From Yeguia hominis (GTDB lineage: Bacteria > Bacillota > Clostridia > Oscillospirales > Acutalibacteraceae), in the NCBI RefSeq assembly GCF_014384705.1, contig NZ_JACRSN010000017.1:10190-74189 (forward strand): DNA of 64,000 bases. The letters are read 5' to 3'. The stretch's first letter is position 1. Each line of letters opens with the position of its first letter. The position numbers were made by a program, and so were the translations under genes. Shown here in pieces: positions 8,343 through 19,985 of the stretch. The notes under the pieces are model-generated. The model saw only the letters and a list, made by a program, of their open reading frames with translations. It was not told the DNA's origin and ran no database searches.

Positions 8343-9013
8343 CACACCTTCCTCCAACAGACAAAATCAGTTTAAAAAATATTTCATTTTCCGCGCCTTC
8401 GTTTTCCGTGCCATAGAAGGCTTTCTTGCAGATTTTGGAAAAATACGGTATCATAAATACAAGATACAAACCTGTGTTTTTACACATTATGCATTCACGC
8501 ATTCTGAAAATAAAAAAACATCTAGCCTTGGATCTCTTCCGTACCAAACAGAACCCATTCATCGGGTTTTGGCTTTCCGTACAACATTCGATTCGGCACG
8601 ACCCGTATGTCGATATATCGCCTTTCTGTACCGTTTGCGGCGCTGCTGTCAAATCTGGGGGTTTTTATATTATTAACCAGACTGTGCAAAGCGGTCTCCG
8701 GGCCTTGCAAAAGCGGTTCCGAACCTGTATCATGCAACATTTAACCGCATCTGTCAGGCACATACAGCGTTCTGTGCGCTTTATTAGGAGAATCCGCCAC
8801 AATCTCAGGGGTATTATAGCACAATTCCATAGGAATTTCCATAAAAACTTTAGTAAATCCAGGAAAAATCCATCCGCAACGCAGGACGGCAAACGGTAGT
8901 GTCAAATGTTCCGCGATTGTTTTCCCGCACTTCCAGTCTATTGGGGTTGGATTTTATCGCATAAGTCCTTCTAATTTTCAAGCCTTTTCAAGCCGGAAAT
9001 TTCGGCCAAATGT
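8343..9013. other. Long intergenic region upstream of the MFS operon
   Basis: About 670 bases without a convincing gene. It holds one minus-strand extended -10 element (see 8813-8821) and an open frame on the minus strand at 8522-8740 (72 codons, ending KPKPDEWVLFGTEEIQG) that has protein-like composition but no ribosome binding site and a stop codon directly before its ATG. That frame may be a gene remnant. Confidence 0.4.
8813..8821 (-). promoter_or_regulatory. Extended -10 element reading toward the MFS operon
   Basis: The minus strand reads TGC-TATAAT (8821-8813) with no good -35, so it depends on the extended TGn. The same TTGTGCTATAATA wording recurs upstream of the 105-bp repeat array. 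It would give the MFS operon a leader of about 460 bases. Confidence 0.45.
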
Positions 9014-9042
9014 TTGGACATTCCCGATTCCTATTTTATTCT
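9014..9042 (+). promoter_or_regulatory. Promoter of maf
   Basis: TTGGAC (9014-9019), a 17-base spacer and TATTCT (9037-9042), about 47 bases before the maf start codon. Confidence 0.6.
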
Positions 9043-9089
9043 CAGACCGATTGGCACTCCGTCATGACAACAAACAAGGAGAGATTTTG

Positions 9090-9680
9090 ATGAACACAAC
9101 CGTTTCGATGATTCTGGCTTCTGCTTCGCCGCGGCGGAAAGAGTTGCTGCGCTATCTGGTGCCGCATTTTGAGGTGATGCCCGCCGATATCGATGAAGAA
9201 ACGCTTCCAACAACATGCTCGCTTTTTGAGCAGCCGCTCTATCTTGCTGAAAAGAAAGCAGCGGCACTTGCCACCCAGCACCCGGATGCCCTGATTCTCG
9301 GCTGCGACACCGCTGTTTTTGCCAGCGGCGTGATCCTTGGAAAGCCAAAATCCGAGCGCGATGCCTTCCGGATGCTGCGGATGCTCTCCGGAAAAACGCA
9401 CACAGTAGTAACCGGATGTTGTCTGCAGCAAAACAACCGCAAACGTGTGTTTTGTGAAAAAACAGCCGTGACTTTTTATCCGCTTACAGATACCGAAATA
9501 GACGCCTATCTTGCAACCGGAGAACCGTTTGATAAGGCCGGCGCATACGGAATTCAGGGGTATGGGCGCTGTCTGGTCCGGGAAATTCACGGATGTTATG
9601 ATAACGTGGTCGGACTGCCTGTCGCGCGTTTAAAGCGGGAACTCGAGGCGTTTCTCTCTTCGATTGATGTAAATTTTTAA
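9090..9680 (+). CDS. maf: Maf-like nucleoside triphosphate pyrophosphatase
   Basis: Maf proteins hydrolyse non-canonical or m5-modified nucleoside triphosphates (dTTP/UTP type) to the monophosphate and pyrophosphate. The 196-residue product shows the SASPRRKELL phosphate-binding start (residues 10-19), the CDTAV aspartate and the GAYGIQGYG loop with a downstream IHGCYDNVVGLP segment, all standard. The ATG at 9090 follows AAGGAGAG by 6 bases; an in-frame upstream ATG at 9051 lacks a ribosome binding site. Monocistronic by context, with its own promoter. Whether it acts as a septum inhibitor as proposed in Bacillus cannot be judged. Confidence 0.92.
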   Translation: MNTTVSMILASASPRRKELLRYLVPHFEVMPADIDEETLPTTCSLFEQPLYLAEKKAAALATQHPDALILGCDTAVFASGVILGKPKSERDAFRMLRMLSGKTHTVVTGCCLQQNNRKRVFCEKTAVTFYPLTDTEIDAYLATGEPFDKAGAYGIQGYGRCLVREIHGCYDNVVGLPVARLKRELEAFLSSIDVNF

Positions 9681-10615
9681 ACGTCAGCCGTCTTCACACG
9701 CGGGTTGCGCCTGCTCTGAACGGCCCGGTTCCTCCGTCCGGTTTCGCGATGCTTTTCTACACTCTTGCGTGTTTGTCCCTCCGGCTGTCCAATGTCCGGT
9801 GCCAGTTCGTGTAAAAATCCGCTTTGTAAAGTAACAACCCGTCAATTCAAATAGAACGCCGATTTCACGTCTGGTCTGTCTGGAAGTCTTTCGCCGGAAA
9901 ACTGCCTCGCTGCACATTTCGGGGGATATGCTCTAAATCTGACGGCGCCTTCTGTTGCGATTTTCATGCTGCAACAGGAGGCGCTTTTTTCACGTTTCTC
10001 CGAAATCCTTCATTGCTTCTGCAGAACGGCTTTTTTCGTGCATTCCCTTTTGGCATATTTTATGAAAGCGGCCGGCAACCTTTGCTGCAGAAATGCAAGT
10101 TCACTGTCTCCTGCCATTTGCACTACACTTTTCCGGTTTCATCCAATCATATGATGCGAGGGACCATGCCAAAAAAGGCTGTATTTTCTAGGAGATATTT
10201 TAACGATACAAAAATTTTTAAAACGCAGCAGAATATGGATTCCGGATAGGAACCGTCCATTCACAACACGGTTTTGATGCGTTGAAACACGCCCATCCCC
10301 CATGCGGCCTCTTGGCAATATCGGCGGAATGCTCTGCGGTCTTTTCCTGGCATTTCCGGCAAAATTGCGCGCACCTGTCGGCGACAAATTTTCGAATAAT
10401 AATGTCTTTCGGATGCAGGCTTACTGGTACAAGCAAAGGCGAAAAGGACAACTATCCGCCGGCGCCCAAATGGGCGTGTTGGTCCTTAGAAACAGTACCG
10501 CACAGTGGGATCCTGCCGCTTTGCGCCGATCGATCTTTCCAAAAAAGATCACATCGTTTTAGATCGGAGTTGCAGGCCAGGATCATCCTGAGAATCCGTC
10601 CGAAACCCAAAAAGC
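9681..10615. other. About 0.9 kb without genes between maf and the V-ATPase operon
   Basis: No open frame here has a ribosome binding site or a recognisable product on either strand. The only clear structures are the strong plus-strand terminator at 9945-9990 and, at the right edge, the minus-strand terminator of the V-ATPase operon. The 265 bases before the first terminator are non-coding and could be a maf 3' end or a separate small RNA. Confidence 0.5.
9945..9990 (+). terminator. Strong intrinsic terminator
   Basis: A 14-bp stem with a single G-U pair (GCGCCTTCTGTTGC at 9945-9958 and GCAACAGGAGGCGC at 9971-9984), a 12-base loop and six T residues. It lies 265 bases after maf, farther than expected for a simple gene terminator. 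Confidence 0.85.
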
Positions 10616-10661
10616 AAAAAGCAGGACCGCCTCCGGTGCGTACCGGGGACGATCCTGCTAA
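10616..10661 (-). terminator. Terminator of the V-ATPase operon
   Basis: The minus-strand RNA folds GCAGGATCGTCCCCGG with CCGGAGGCGGTCCTGC (16-bp stem with G-U pairs, 6-base loop) and then runs into TTTTTGCTTTTT. It starts about 10 bases after the ntpD stop codon. Confidence 0.85.
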
Positions 10662-10667
10662 AAAATA

Positions 10668-11336
10668 TCATTCCGTATAAAGTTTTTCGCTGTAATGGTG
10701 CGCCTGCTCCAACATCATATCCTTAACCTTCATCAAGCGAATCTGCGTACTCCGCTCGTTTTCATCGAGCTTCATCGTAATATACTTGATGTTCTTCTGG
10801 GTTTCCGGGATAATCACATGCTCAAGCGCATTGACGCGCCGGCGCGTTTTTTCAATTTCACTCGCCATCAGCTGGCAGGACTTTTCACACTCTGCCAGGC
10901 GCAGCATATCCGGCAGGATATCGGCAAGCGACTTGACCGCACCGTCGAGGTCACCGGAGGTAAACGCAAAACCGTAGGAATAAATATCGTTGCTGTCGGC
11001 TGTCCGGGTTTTGTATTCAAACACGGGGATATCGACACTCATGATATTTTTCGTATCGGTATTCAGGAAAACCTCCTGCTTCGGCGCCATCAGCGCAACA
11101 TTGAGAATTTCCTCAGACATTCCGGCCTTGGCAATGACAAAGTTTTTGTTTGCCGAACGGATGCCTGCTTCTACTTTTTCGCGAAGCGCCATATTTTCCC
11201 GGACAAGATCCAGAAATTGACGCATCAGCTCGTCGCGCTTATCCTTCAAAAGCTTGTGTCCGCGGACAGCGGTTGCCAGCTTCTTTTTCAGACGCGTCAG
11301 TTCCATCCGGGTAGGATTTACCTGTGTGGACGCCAA
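10668..11336 (-). CDS. ntpD: V-type ATP synthase subunit D (central stalk)
   Basis: Subunit D forms the long antiparallel coiled-coil rotor shaft inside the A3B3 head. The 222-residue product begins MASTQVNPTRMELTRLKKKLATAVRGHKLLKDKRDEL, the highly conserved family start, and ends in a second long helix (ALEHVIIPETQKNIKYI, about residues 168-184). Length is normal. It is the last gene of the operon, 40 bases after ntpB and directly before the terminator, which matches its place in the Enterococcus hirae ntp operon. Confidence 0.95.
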   Translation of the reverse strand: MASTQVNPTRMELTRLKKKLATAVRGHKLLKDKRDELMRQFLDLVRENMALREKVEAGIRSANKNFVIAKAGMSEEILNVALMAPKQEVFLNTDTKNIMSVDIPVFEYKTRTADSNDIYSYGFAFTSGDLDGAVKSLADILPDMLRLAECEKSCQLMASEIEKTRRRVNALEHVIIPETQKNIKYITMKLDENERSTQIRLMKVKDMMLEQAHHYSEKLYTE

Positions 11337-11376
11337 ATGGGATCACTCCTTTCCGCATTGATTTGCCGAATCGGTC

Positions 11377-12747
11377 TTATTTGCCGTAATACAGATCGAG
11401 GTACTTGTCGTCGATACGCTTGAGTTCCCCGCGCGGCAAAATGGAAAGCAGTTTCCAACCAATGTTCAGCGTTTCTTCGATATCGCGGTTGGTGGTGTAA
11501 CCCTGCGAGACATATTCTTTTTCGAATGCATCCGCAAATTTGGCGTAGATCAGGTCGGTATCCGAAAGCGCAGCTTCACCCAGGATGACCATGAGTTCCT
11601 TCGCTTCTTTTCCGCGTGCATAGGCGGCAAAGAGCTGGTTGAGGGTGTTAGCATGATCCGCACGGGTTTTTCCCTCGCCGATTCCCTTATCTTTCAGACG
11701 CGAAAGCGACGGAAGAACGTCGATCGGCGGTGTAATGCCCTTGCGGTAAAGCTCACGGCTTAAGATAATCTGACCCTCTGTGATATACCCGGTCAAGTCC
11801 GGAATCGGGTGCGTCTTGTCATCTTCCGGCATGGTCAGGATCGGAATCATCGTAATGCTGCCGCTCTTGCCCTTCTGCCGACCGGCACGCTCATAGAGCG
11901 TCGCAAGGTCCGTATAGAGATAACCCGGATATCCGCGGCGGCCCGGAACTTCTTTCCGCGCAGCCGAAACTTCACGCAGTGCATCGGCGTAGTTCGTAAT
12001 ATCCGTCAAGATTACGAGAACATGCATGCCTTTTTCGAAAGCAAGATACTCCGCAGCCGTCAGCGCCATACGCGGCGTCGCGATACGCTCAACAGCGGGG
12101 TCGTTTGCGAGGTTGATAAAGAGCACGGTCCGGTCGATGGCGCCGGTTTCCTTAAAGCTCTCGATAAAGAAGTTCGACTCTTCGAACGTGATACCCATTG
12201 CTGCAAAAACAACGGCGAACGGCTCATCGGTTCCGCGAACCTTTGCCTGTCTTGCAATCTGCGCGCCCAGGTTGGCATGCGGCAGACCGGAAGCCGAGAA
12301 AATCGGCAGCTTCTGGCCACGAACCAGCGTATTTAGGCCGTCAATCGCAGAAATACCGGTCTGGATAAATTCCTCCGGATAGCTGCGCGCGGCCGGATTC
12401 ATCGGAAGGCCATTGATGTCCCGACGCTCTTCCGGCAGGATTTCCGGACCGTTATCAATCGGACGGCCCAGTCCGTCGAAAACGCGGCCGAGCATATCCT
12501 CGGAAACGCCGAGCTCCATGGTGCGTCCCAGGAAGCGAACCTTACTGTTGGAAAGGTTAATTCCGGTGGAGTTTTCAAAGAGCTGAACCAGCGCGTTGCC
12601 GCCGTCAATTTCGAGAACCTTGCAGCGGCGGGTCTCGCCGGAAGCAAGTTCAATTTCGCCGAGTTCATCATAGGTGACATTTTCAACACCCTTGACAAGC
12701 ATAAGAGGGCCGGCGACCTCCTGAATAGTACGATACTCTTTTGGCAT
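11377..12747 (-). CDS. ntpB: V-type ATP synthase subunit B (non-catalytic head subunit)
   Basis: A 456-residue B subunit that alternates with A in the head hexamer and contributes to the nucleotide pocket. Family landmarks are [12 protein letters not shown] (about 88-99), the degenerate P-loop region [20 protein letters not shown] (about 149-168), the [14 protein letters not shown] segment, and [17 protein letters not shown] (about 346-362). As expected the Walker A is not functional. The start codon overlaps the ntpA stop in a TAATG arrangement with GGAAGGAGG in front, so A and B are coupled, consistent with equal stoichiometry. Confidence 0.96.
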   Translation of the reverse strand: MPKEYRTIQEVAGPLMLVKGVENVTYDELGEIELASGETRRCKVLEIDGGNALVQLFENSTGINLSNSKVRFLGRTMELGVSEDMLGRVFDGLGRPIDNGPEILPEERRDINGLPMNPAARSYPEEFIQTGISAIDGLNTLVRGQKLPIFSASGLPHANLGAQIARQAKVRGTDEPFAVVFAAMGITFEESNFFIESFKETGAIDRTVLFINLANDPAVERIATPRMALTAAEYLAFEKGMHVLVILTDITNYADALREVSAARKEVPGRRGYPGYLYTDLATLYERAGRQKGKSGSITMIPILTMPEDDKTHPIPDLTGYITEGQIILSRELYRKGITPPIDVLPSLSRLKDKGIGEGKTRADHANTLNQLFAAYARGKEAKELMVILGEAALSDTDLIYAKFADAFEKEYVSQGYTTNRDIEETLNIGWKLLSILPRGELKRIDDKYLDLYYGK

Positions 12748-14513
12748 TAGAAGTCCTCCTTCCCTACGACCTCAGCGATTTCAGAAGCCAATTCCTTATT
12801 GATTGCCTCATAAGCGCTCTCAATTTCATCGTTTACCGTGTATTTGTAACGGCCGATCTTCTCGCGGACAGGCAGCTTAATGAGATCTTCCACCTGTGCG
12901 CCCTTGGAAAGCGCTTCGACAGAGAGATCATAATAAGCCAGAACCAGACGCATCATAAAGAGCTGCTTTTCGAGGGAAGTGTAGGTATCAATCTCATGGA
13001 AGGAGTTCTGATGCAGGAAGTCCTCACGAATCGAGCGGGCAGCCTCCATTTTGAGACGATCCGGCGCAGAAAGCGCATCCATACCGACCATCTTGACGAT
13101 TTCTTCGAGTTCCGCTTCGTTCTGCAGGAGGGTCATCAGGTGCTGCCGCAGCTGCATCCAGTCCTCGGAAACGTTCTCCGTAAACCAGTTGGCCATATTA
13201 TCGACATAGAGCGAATAGCTGTTGAGCCAGTTGATGGCCGGGAAATGACGCTTATACGCAAGCGCGGAATCCAGTCCCCAGAACACCTTGACAATTCGCA
13301 GGGTTGCCTGCGAAACCGGCTCGGAAATATCGCCGCCCGGAGGCGACACAGCGCCGATTACGGAAAGTGCGCCAATGCGGCCGTCTTTGCCGAGCGAAAC
13401 CACGCGGCCCGCGCGCTCATAGAACTGCGCCAGACGGGAACCGAGGTATGCAGGATAGCCTTCTTCACCGGGCATCTCTTCGAGCCGGCCGGACATTTCA
13501 CGCAGCGCCTCTGCCCAGCGGGAAGTCGAGTCTGCCATCAGCGCGACAGAATATCCCATATCACGGAAATATTCCGCAATGGTGATACCGGTATAAATGG
13601 ACGCTTCGCGCGCCGCAACCGGCATATCCGAAGTATTGGCAATCAAAACGGTCCGTTCCATCAGAGATTCACCGGTTTTCGGGTCTTTCAGTTCCGGGAA
13701 CTCGTTGAGAACGTCCGTCATTTCGTTTCCGCGCTCACCGCAGCCAATATAAACCACGATATCTGCCTCAGCCCATTTTGCAAGCTGATGCTGAATAACA
13801 GTTTTGCCGGAACCGAACGGACCGGGAACGGCAGCCACACCGCCTTTGGCAATCGGGAACAATGCGTCAATCACGCGCTGGCCGGTAATCAGCGGCATTG
13901 CGGGCGGCAGCTTCTCCTGGTACGGGCGTCCGCGGCGAACCGGCCACTTCTGCATCAGCGTCAGCGGGCGGTCACCGGTTTCGGTTTCGATCACCGCAAC
14001 GGTTTCCTCAACAGTAAACTCGCCGGCAGTAATCTCCTTCACCGTACCTTTTACGCCATACGGCACCATGATTCGCTGCTCGACAATCACGGTTTCCTGT
14101 ACCGTTCCGATGATGTCTCCGGCTTCCACCGAATCCCCCACCTTCACGGTCGGTACAAATTTCCACTTGATATCGCGCTTGAGAGAAGGAACCTCAACAC
14201 CGCGTTTGAGGTTATTTCCGGAAGCTTTCATAATATCGTCCAGCGGACGCTGGATGCCGTCGTAAATGCTGGAAATCAGGCCCGGCCCGAGTTCCACAGA
14301 GAGCGGCATATCCATCGATTCCACCGGTTCGCCCGGTCCAAGGCCGGAGGTCTCTTCATAAACCTGCACAGAAGCCTCATCGCCATGAATCTCAATAATT
14401 TCCCCGATCAGGCGCTGGCTGCTGACGCGGACGACGTCGTACATATTGGCATCGCGCATTCCCTCGGCAATAACGAGCGGACCCGCGACTTTTTTAATAA
14501 CACCTTTGCTCAT
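12747..14513 (-). CDS. ntpA: V-type ATP synthase subunit A (catalytic)
   Basis: A 588-residue catalytic subunit that hydrolyses or makes ATP in the A3B3 head. Walker [10 protein letters not shown] is near residue 230, with the A-type insertion domain before it and the [18 protein letters not shown] segment ([21 protein letters not shown]) after it. I prefer the ATG at 14513 ([14 protein letters not shown]): the GTG at 14525 overlaps the AAGGTGGG ribosome binding site. It ends in a TAATG overlap with ntpB. Complete, no unusual residues noticed. Confidence 0.96.
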   Translation of the reverse strand: MSKGVIKKVAGPLVIAEGMRDANMYDVVRVSSQRLIGEIIEIHGDEASVQVYEETSGLGPGEPVESMDMPLSVELGPGLISSIYDGIQRPLDDIMKASGNNLKRGVEVPSLKRDIKWKFVPTVKVGDSVEAGDIIGTVQETVIVEQRIMVPYGVKGTVKEITAGEFTVEETVAVIETETGDRPLTLMQKWPVRRGRPYQEKLPPAMPLITGQRVIDALFPIAKGGVAAVPGPFGSGKTVIQHQLAKWAEADIVVYIGCGERGNEMTDVLNEFPELKDPKTGESLMERTVLIANTSDMPVAAREASIYTGITIAEYFRDMGYSVALMADSTSRWAEALREMSGRLEEMPGEEGYPAYLGSRLAQFYERAGRVVSLGKDGRIGALSVIGAVSPPGGDISEPVSQATLRIVKVFWGLDSALAYKRHFPAINWLNSYSLYVDNMANWFTENVSEDWMQLRQHLMTLLQNEAELEEIVKMVGMDALSAPDRLKMEAARSIREDFLHQNSFHEIDTYTSLEKQLFMMRLVLAYYDLSVEALSKGAQVEDLIKLPVREKIGRYKYTVNDEIESAYEAINKELASEIAEVVGKEDF

Positions 14514-14534
14514 GGGACGAATCACCCACCTTTC

Positions 14535-14855
14535 TTAATGATTGCTGAAAAGAATATCAGAACCGACTGCCTGTTCAACGGAGCGTTTCACGCCGGCAAC
14601 GCCCTCCCCGGTATTGCCGGAAACGCCCGGAATCAGAATCACAGCGGGCAGGACCTGTCCCTGATATTGTTTCATTTTTTCCCCGATTGCCGCAGCGGCT
14701 GCTTCCGTCACATAAATCACGGCGTAGTCGCTTCCGGCAAGCCGGTGCAACAGTTTGGCAGACTCCTCCGGTTCCGATACGGGAAAGATATCCAGCCCAA
14801 GCACTGCAAAACCGTAAATGCTGTCGTAGTCGCCAAGCACTGCGATCTTATACAT
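14535..14855 (-). CDS. ntpG: V-type ATP synthase subunit F
   Basis: A 106-residue central-stalk subunit that binds subunit D. The MYKIAVLGDYDSIYGFAVLGLDIF start and the YAVIYVTEAAA segment (about residues 44-54) are typical. The gene overlaps the end of ntpC by 8 bases and precedes ntpA by about 20. In Enterococcus naming this subunit is NtpG; archaeal-style naming calls it AtpF. Confidence 0.93.
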   Translation of the reverse strand: MYKIAVLGDYDSIYGFAVLGLDIFPVSEPEESAKLLHRLAGSDYAVIYVTEAAAAAIGEKMKQYQGQVLPAVILIPGVSGNTGEGVAGVKRSVEQAVGSDILFSNH

Positions 14856-15828
14856 ACATATCCCTTACCCTTTCCCGGATGGAAGCCTCCGGCATCTCAT
14901 TGAGCTTGCCGGTAAGAATAATCCGAACTGTTTTAATTTCATTTTCCCGTGCAAGCAGATACGCAAACAGCGGTCCCACGGAAAACGAATTGTATTTTTG
15001 CGGTGCGATTGTCCGGATGATCCGGTTGTCGCACCAGCGCTCAAAAGCAGAGGGAGACTGCGCCATTGCCTGGGCGCCCTCTGCGTAATCGGTTCCGGAA
15101 AGATAATCCCGGAGCGCTGCGTCGCCGCTCACTGCAGCACGGGCCAGCGAATCCACAGAAAGGGTTTCGCACGGCGCCATCGCGCGTTTCATAAACTCCA
15201 GGGATTTTCCCGTCTTTTGCGCGCGGACTGCAATTTTAATATCGGCGATGGCAACGGTGGATTCCGCATACTCGCGAATAATCGCATCATCGGCATCTTT
15301 TCCGGCAGCCAGGATGGCTTCGAGCGCTGCGCGGTCCAAAATGACATCGCAAAGCTGTCCGTCCCGGGTATGCAGAAGCGTGGTATAAGCCTCTTCCGCA
15401 GCGGCCGCCATGCTCTCCGGCAAATCGCCAAAGGCTTTTTCCCGAATCAGTTCCAGAAGCGCTCCCCGTTTCAGGGAGGCATCCTCATAATAGAGATTCG
15501 CCGTCAACGCTTTTTCGGTGGAGCAGGCCTCTTTGATTGCCGCTTTCAGATTATGAAATTCTTTCGAATAGGAAAGAACGTCAAACACGGAAAGATCCGG
15601 CGCCAATTCCCGGATGATTTCCCAGGTTTTTTCCCGTTCTGCAGCCAGAAGCGACTCTGCAGTTTCGTCTGCCTCTGCGCTTCCCCATCCTTTTTCTTTC
15701 AAGAACCGGATGGCTTCTTCATAGCTCTTGCAGCCCAAAAGCTGCTCAATCACCGCGCCGGAAAACAGCGTCGTCTCTTTTGCCCGGATCCGCGCAACCG
15801 CGTAGGTATATTCCATACTATTAGACAT
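14848..15828 (-). CDS. ntpC: V-type ATP synthase subunit C (d-like)
   Basis: A 326-residue helical funnel-shaped subunit that links the rotor stalk to the proteolipid ring. The MEYTYAVARIRAKE start and the repeated LxxLLxxKSYEEA and SLEFMKRAMAPC-type helices fit the V-ATPase C/AC39 family. I chose the ATG at 15828 with GAGAGGGATAGC before it; the reading frame stays open to 15861 but without a ribosome binding site, and that extension overlaps ntpE. Co-transcribed with ntpE and ntpG. Confidence 0.9.
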   Translation of the reverse strand: MSNSMEYTYAVARIRAKETTLFSGAVIEQLLGCKSYEEAIRFLKEKGWGSAEADETAESLLAAEREKTWEIIRELAPDLSVFDVLSYSKEFHNLKAAIKEACSTEKALTANLYYEDASLKRGALLELIREKAFGDLPESMAAAAEEAYTTLLHTRDGQLCDVILDRAALEAILAAGKDADDAIIREYAESTVAIADIKIAVRAQKTGKSLEFMKRAMAPCETLSVDSLARAAVSGDAALRDYLSGTDYAEGAQAMAQSPSAFERWCDNRIIRTIAPQKYNSFSVGPLFAYLLARENEIKTVRIILTGKLNEMPEASIRERVRDMYV

Positions 15829-15857
15829 GCTATCCCTCTCTTTCGCGGAAACAGGCG

Positions 15858-16451
15858 TCACTGAAACAACAGTGCATAGATTTTATCCTGGAGGTCGTCC
15901 TTTTGTGCGCGGAAAATCGCTTCAAAAGAGCAGTTTTCTTCTACGCCGCCATAAACAAGGACAAACCCGCCGTCAATGGATTTCGGTTCTTTTGAAAGCT
16001 GTAAAGAACCGCCTTTTTCTTCGGCAATTGCGTTTGCTTTTTCAACAAATCCAGCCGGAAGCCGCGCAAGATCCTTTTGCGAAAGGCAAAGTTCTCCTGC
16101 CATCGGCAGAGAAAACTTCTGCATCATTTTTTCCAGCATGGCAAAATAGGCGTCATCGTCCAGCGAAACAGCTGCCCGATAGGCCTTTGTAAGCGTTTCA
16201 GAAAGAATTTCCTGCTTGGCTTTGAGCAGGGCTTTCCGTTTTAAGAGATCCGCAGAAGACGCCGTGCGATCCAGGTAATTCTGAACCTCCAGTTCCGATT
16301 TCCGCGCGACATTGTCGCAGAGCGACTGCGTCTGCGCAAGAGAATCCGCCTTGATCTTCTCTGCTTCTTCCCTCGCTTCCTGTAAATTCTGATCCGCCGT
16401 CTGTTTGGCATCTTCCAAAATCCGGCCGACCATCTTTTCAAGTCCGGTCAT
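15858..16451 (-). CDS. ntpE: V-type ATP synthase subunit E (peripheral stalk)
   Basis: A 197-residue peripheral-stalk subunit. The first 110 residues are a long charged helix rich in Lys, Glu and Ala; the C-terminal half holds the GGFVLVYGGVEENCSFEAIF segment (about residues 161-180) seen in subunit E. It partners with the small H/G-type subunit encoded at the operon start. It starts 43 bases after ntpK. The sequence is diverged, as is usual for stator subunits, so the call relies on helix pattern, that segment and operon position. Confidence 0.88.
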   Translation of the reverse strand: MTGLEKMVGRILEDAKQTADQNLQEAREEAEKIKADSLAQTQSLCDNVARKSELEVQNYLDRTASSADLLKRKALLKAKQEILSETLTKAYRAAVSLDDDAYFAMLEKMMQKFSLPMAGELCLSQKDLARLPAGFVEKANAIAEEKGGSLQLSKEPKSIDGGFVLVYGGVEENCSFEAIFRAQKDDLQDKIYALLFQ

Positions 16452-16493
16452 ATCTCCGCTCTCCTTCTGTTTGATAGGGGCGTAATACCCAGA

Positions 16494-18988
<2,495 letters not shown>

Positions 18989-19031
18989 GGGCGTAACCCT
19001 CCTTTTTCTATGGATTCGGCTTCTGACTCAG

Positions 19032-19340
19032 TTAAATCAGCTCAGACAGAATCAAACGAACGGCTTCCTCTTCCTTTGCTGCAGCATGCTGCCGAAGCGC
19101 AGAAATTTCTGCTTTTACAGCAGTTTCCGCAGCGGAAGTCTGCATTTCGCCGTCAGCTTTTGCCTTTTCCATTGCAGCAAGCGCTTCTTTAGAGGCCATT
19201 TCAAGCGCCTTTTCGCGCTGCTGGGCGGCTGCCGCACGTGCTTCGGAAATTTGTTTTTTTCCGCTTGCCTGTGCATCTGCTAAAATTTGTGCAGCCCGGC
19301 TTTCCGCTTCCTTAACAGTTTTGATCGTCTCCTGAACCAC
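19032..19340 (-). CDS. ntpF: V-type ATP synthase subunit H/G (peripheral stalk)
   Basis: A roughly 102-residue, almost entirely helical protein rich in Ala, Glu, Lys and Gln, the usual picture of the small stalk partner of subunit E. It opens VQETIKTVKEAESRAAQILADAQ, typical of the family. I place the start at the GTG at 19340, 7 bases after AAAGGTGG; a TTG frame start at 19361 overlaps that ribosome binding site. First gene of the operon, which then runs in the exact E. hirae order F-I-K-E-C-G-A-B-D. Confidence 0.88.
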   Translation of the reverse strand: MVQETIKTVKEAESRAAQILADAQASGKKQISEARAAAAQQREKALEMASKEALAAMEKAKADGEMQTSAAETAVKAEISALRQHAAAKEEEAVRLILSELI

Positions 19341-19369
19341 CTTATCACCACCTTTACACAATTATTTCT

Positions 19370-19398
19370 ATCATACAACAAATAAATCGTTTCGTCAA
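19370..19398 (-). promoter_or_regulatory. Promoter of the V-ATPase operon
   Basis: On the minus strand TTGACG (19398-19393), a 17-base spacer and TATGAT (19375-19370), 30 bases before the GTG start of ntpF. No other good promoter was seen within the nine-gene operon. Confidence 0.85.
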
Positions 19399-19499
19399 TT
19401 TTTTATACACGTTTTTCTTGTAAGATTCTTGCTTTTTTTCTTGTGAAAAAAGGAGAAAAACCATACAGAATAAAACTTTTTATTTTGTTTCCGAACATA

Positions 19500-19530
19500 C
19501 AAAAAAGCCCTCCGGAAACACCGGAGGGCT
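19500..19530 (-). terminator. Terminator of secG
   Basis: On the minus strand a perfect 10-bp stem (AGCCCTCCGG and CCGGAGGGCT) with a 5-base loop is followed by six T residues. It begins about 28 bases after the secG stop codon. Confidence 0.9.
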
Positions 19531-19558
19531 TACCATCGCAACGGAACTTTATGCAAAC

Positions 19559-19804
19559 TTATGCAAAAAACATGATCGCGTTAATAACGATTACCAGGAC
19601 AAAAAATCCAATTGCAATGAATTTTGTCCATCTCGAGAGAAACGCATCAATCGACCGCGCTTTGTTTTTGGAAAGGAACGTATCCGCGCCGCCTGTAATC
19701 GCACCAAGATTCTGCTGATGTCCTTCCTGAAGCAGGACAACAAAAACAATCCCGACCGAAAACAGTAAAAGGATTACTCCGAAGATAATTTGTAACGCTG
19801 ACAT
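19559..19804 (-). CDS. secG: Preprotein translocase subunit SecG
   Basis: An 81-residue protein with two membrane helices (about residues 3-25 and 60-80) joined by the conserved loop VLLQEGHQQNLGAITGGADTFL (residues 23-44). SecG assists SecYE in moving proteins across the membrane. It has its own promoter and terminator, so it is monocistronic. GGAGGC lies just before the ATG. Confidence 0.95.
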   Translation of the reverse strand: MSALQIIFGVILLLFSVGIVFVVLLQEGHQQNLGAITGGADTFLSKNKARSIDAFLSRWTKFIAIGFFVLVIVINAIMFFA

Positions 19805-19839
19805 CTTTTGCCTCCTAATTCAAGAAAGTGACTTATAGT

Positions 19840-19868
19840 ATAATAGCACAATCCGTTTCGATATGCAA
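19840..19868 (-). promoter_or_regulatory. Promoter of secG
   Basis: On the minus strand TTGCAT (19868-19863), 17 bases, TATTAT (19845-19840), with a TGC just before the -10. It sits 36 bases upstream of the start codon. Confidence 0.8.
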
Positions 19869-19985
19869 GCGGTTTTCGAAAAAACCTACAATATCTTGTC
19901 TTTTTATCGCTGCTGCACAAGAAACCGGCTGAATTTAGGAGAAGATCATCCAGCGGTCACCACCGTTCCGCCCGCCGAGTCTTCT

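Noticed and set aside
12741..14903. A 720-codon plus-strand frame opposite ntpA
   Set aside because: Antisense shadow of ntpA and ntpG; no ribosome binding site or recognisable domains.
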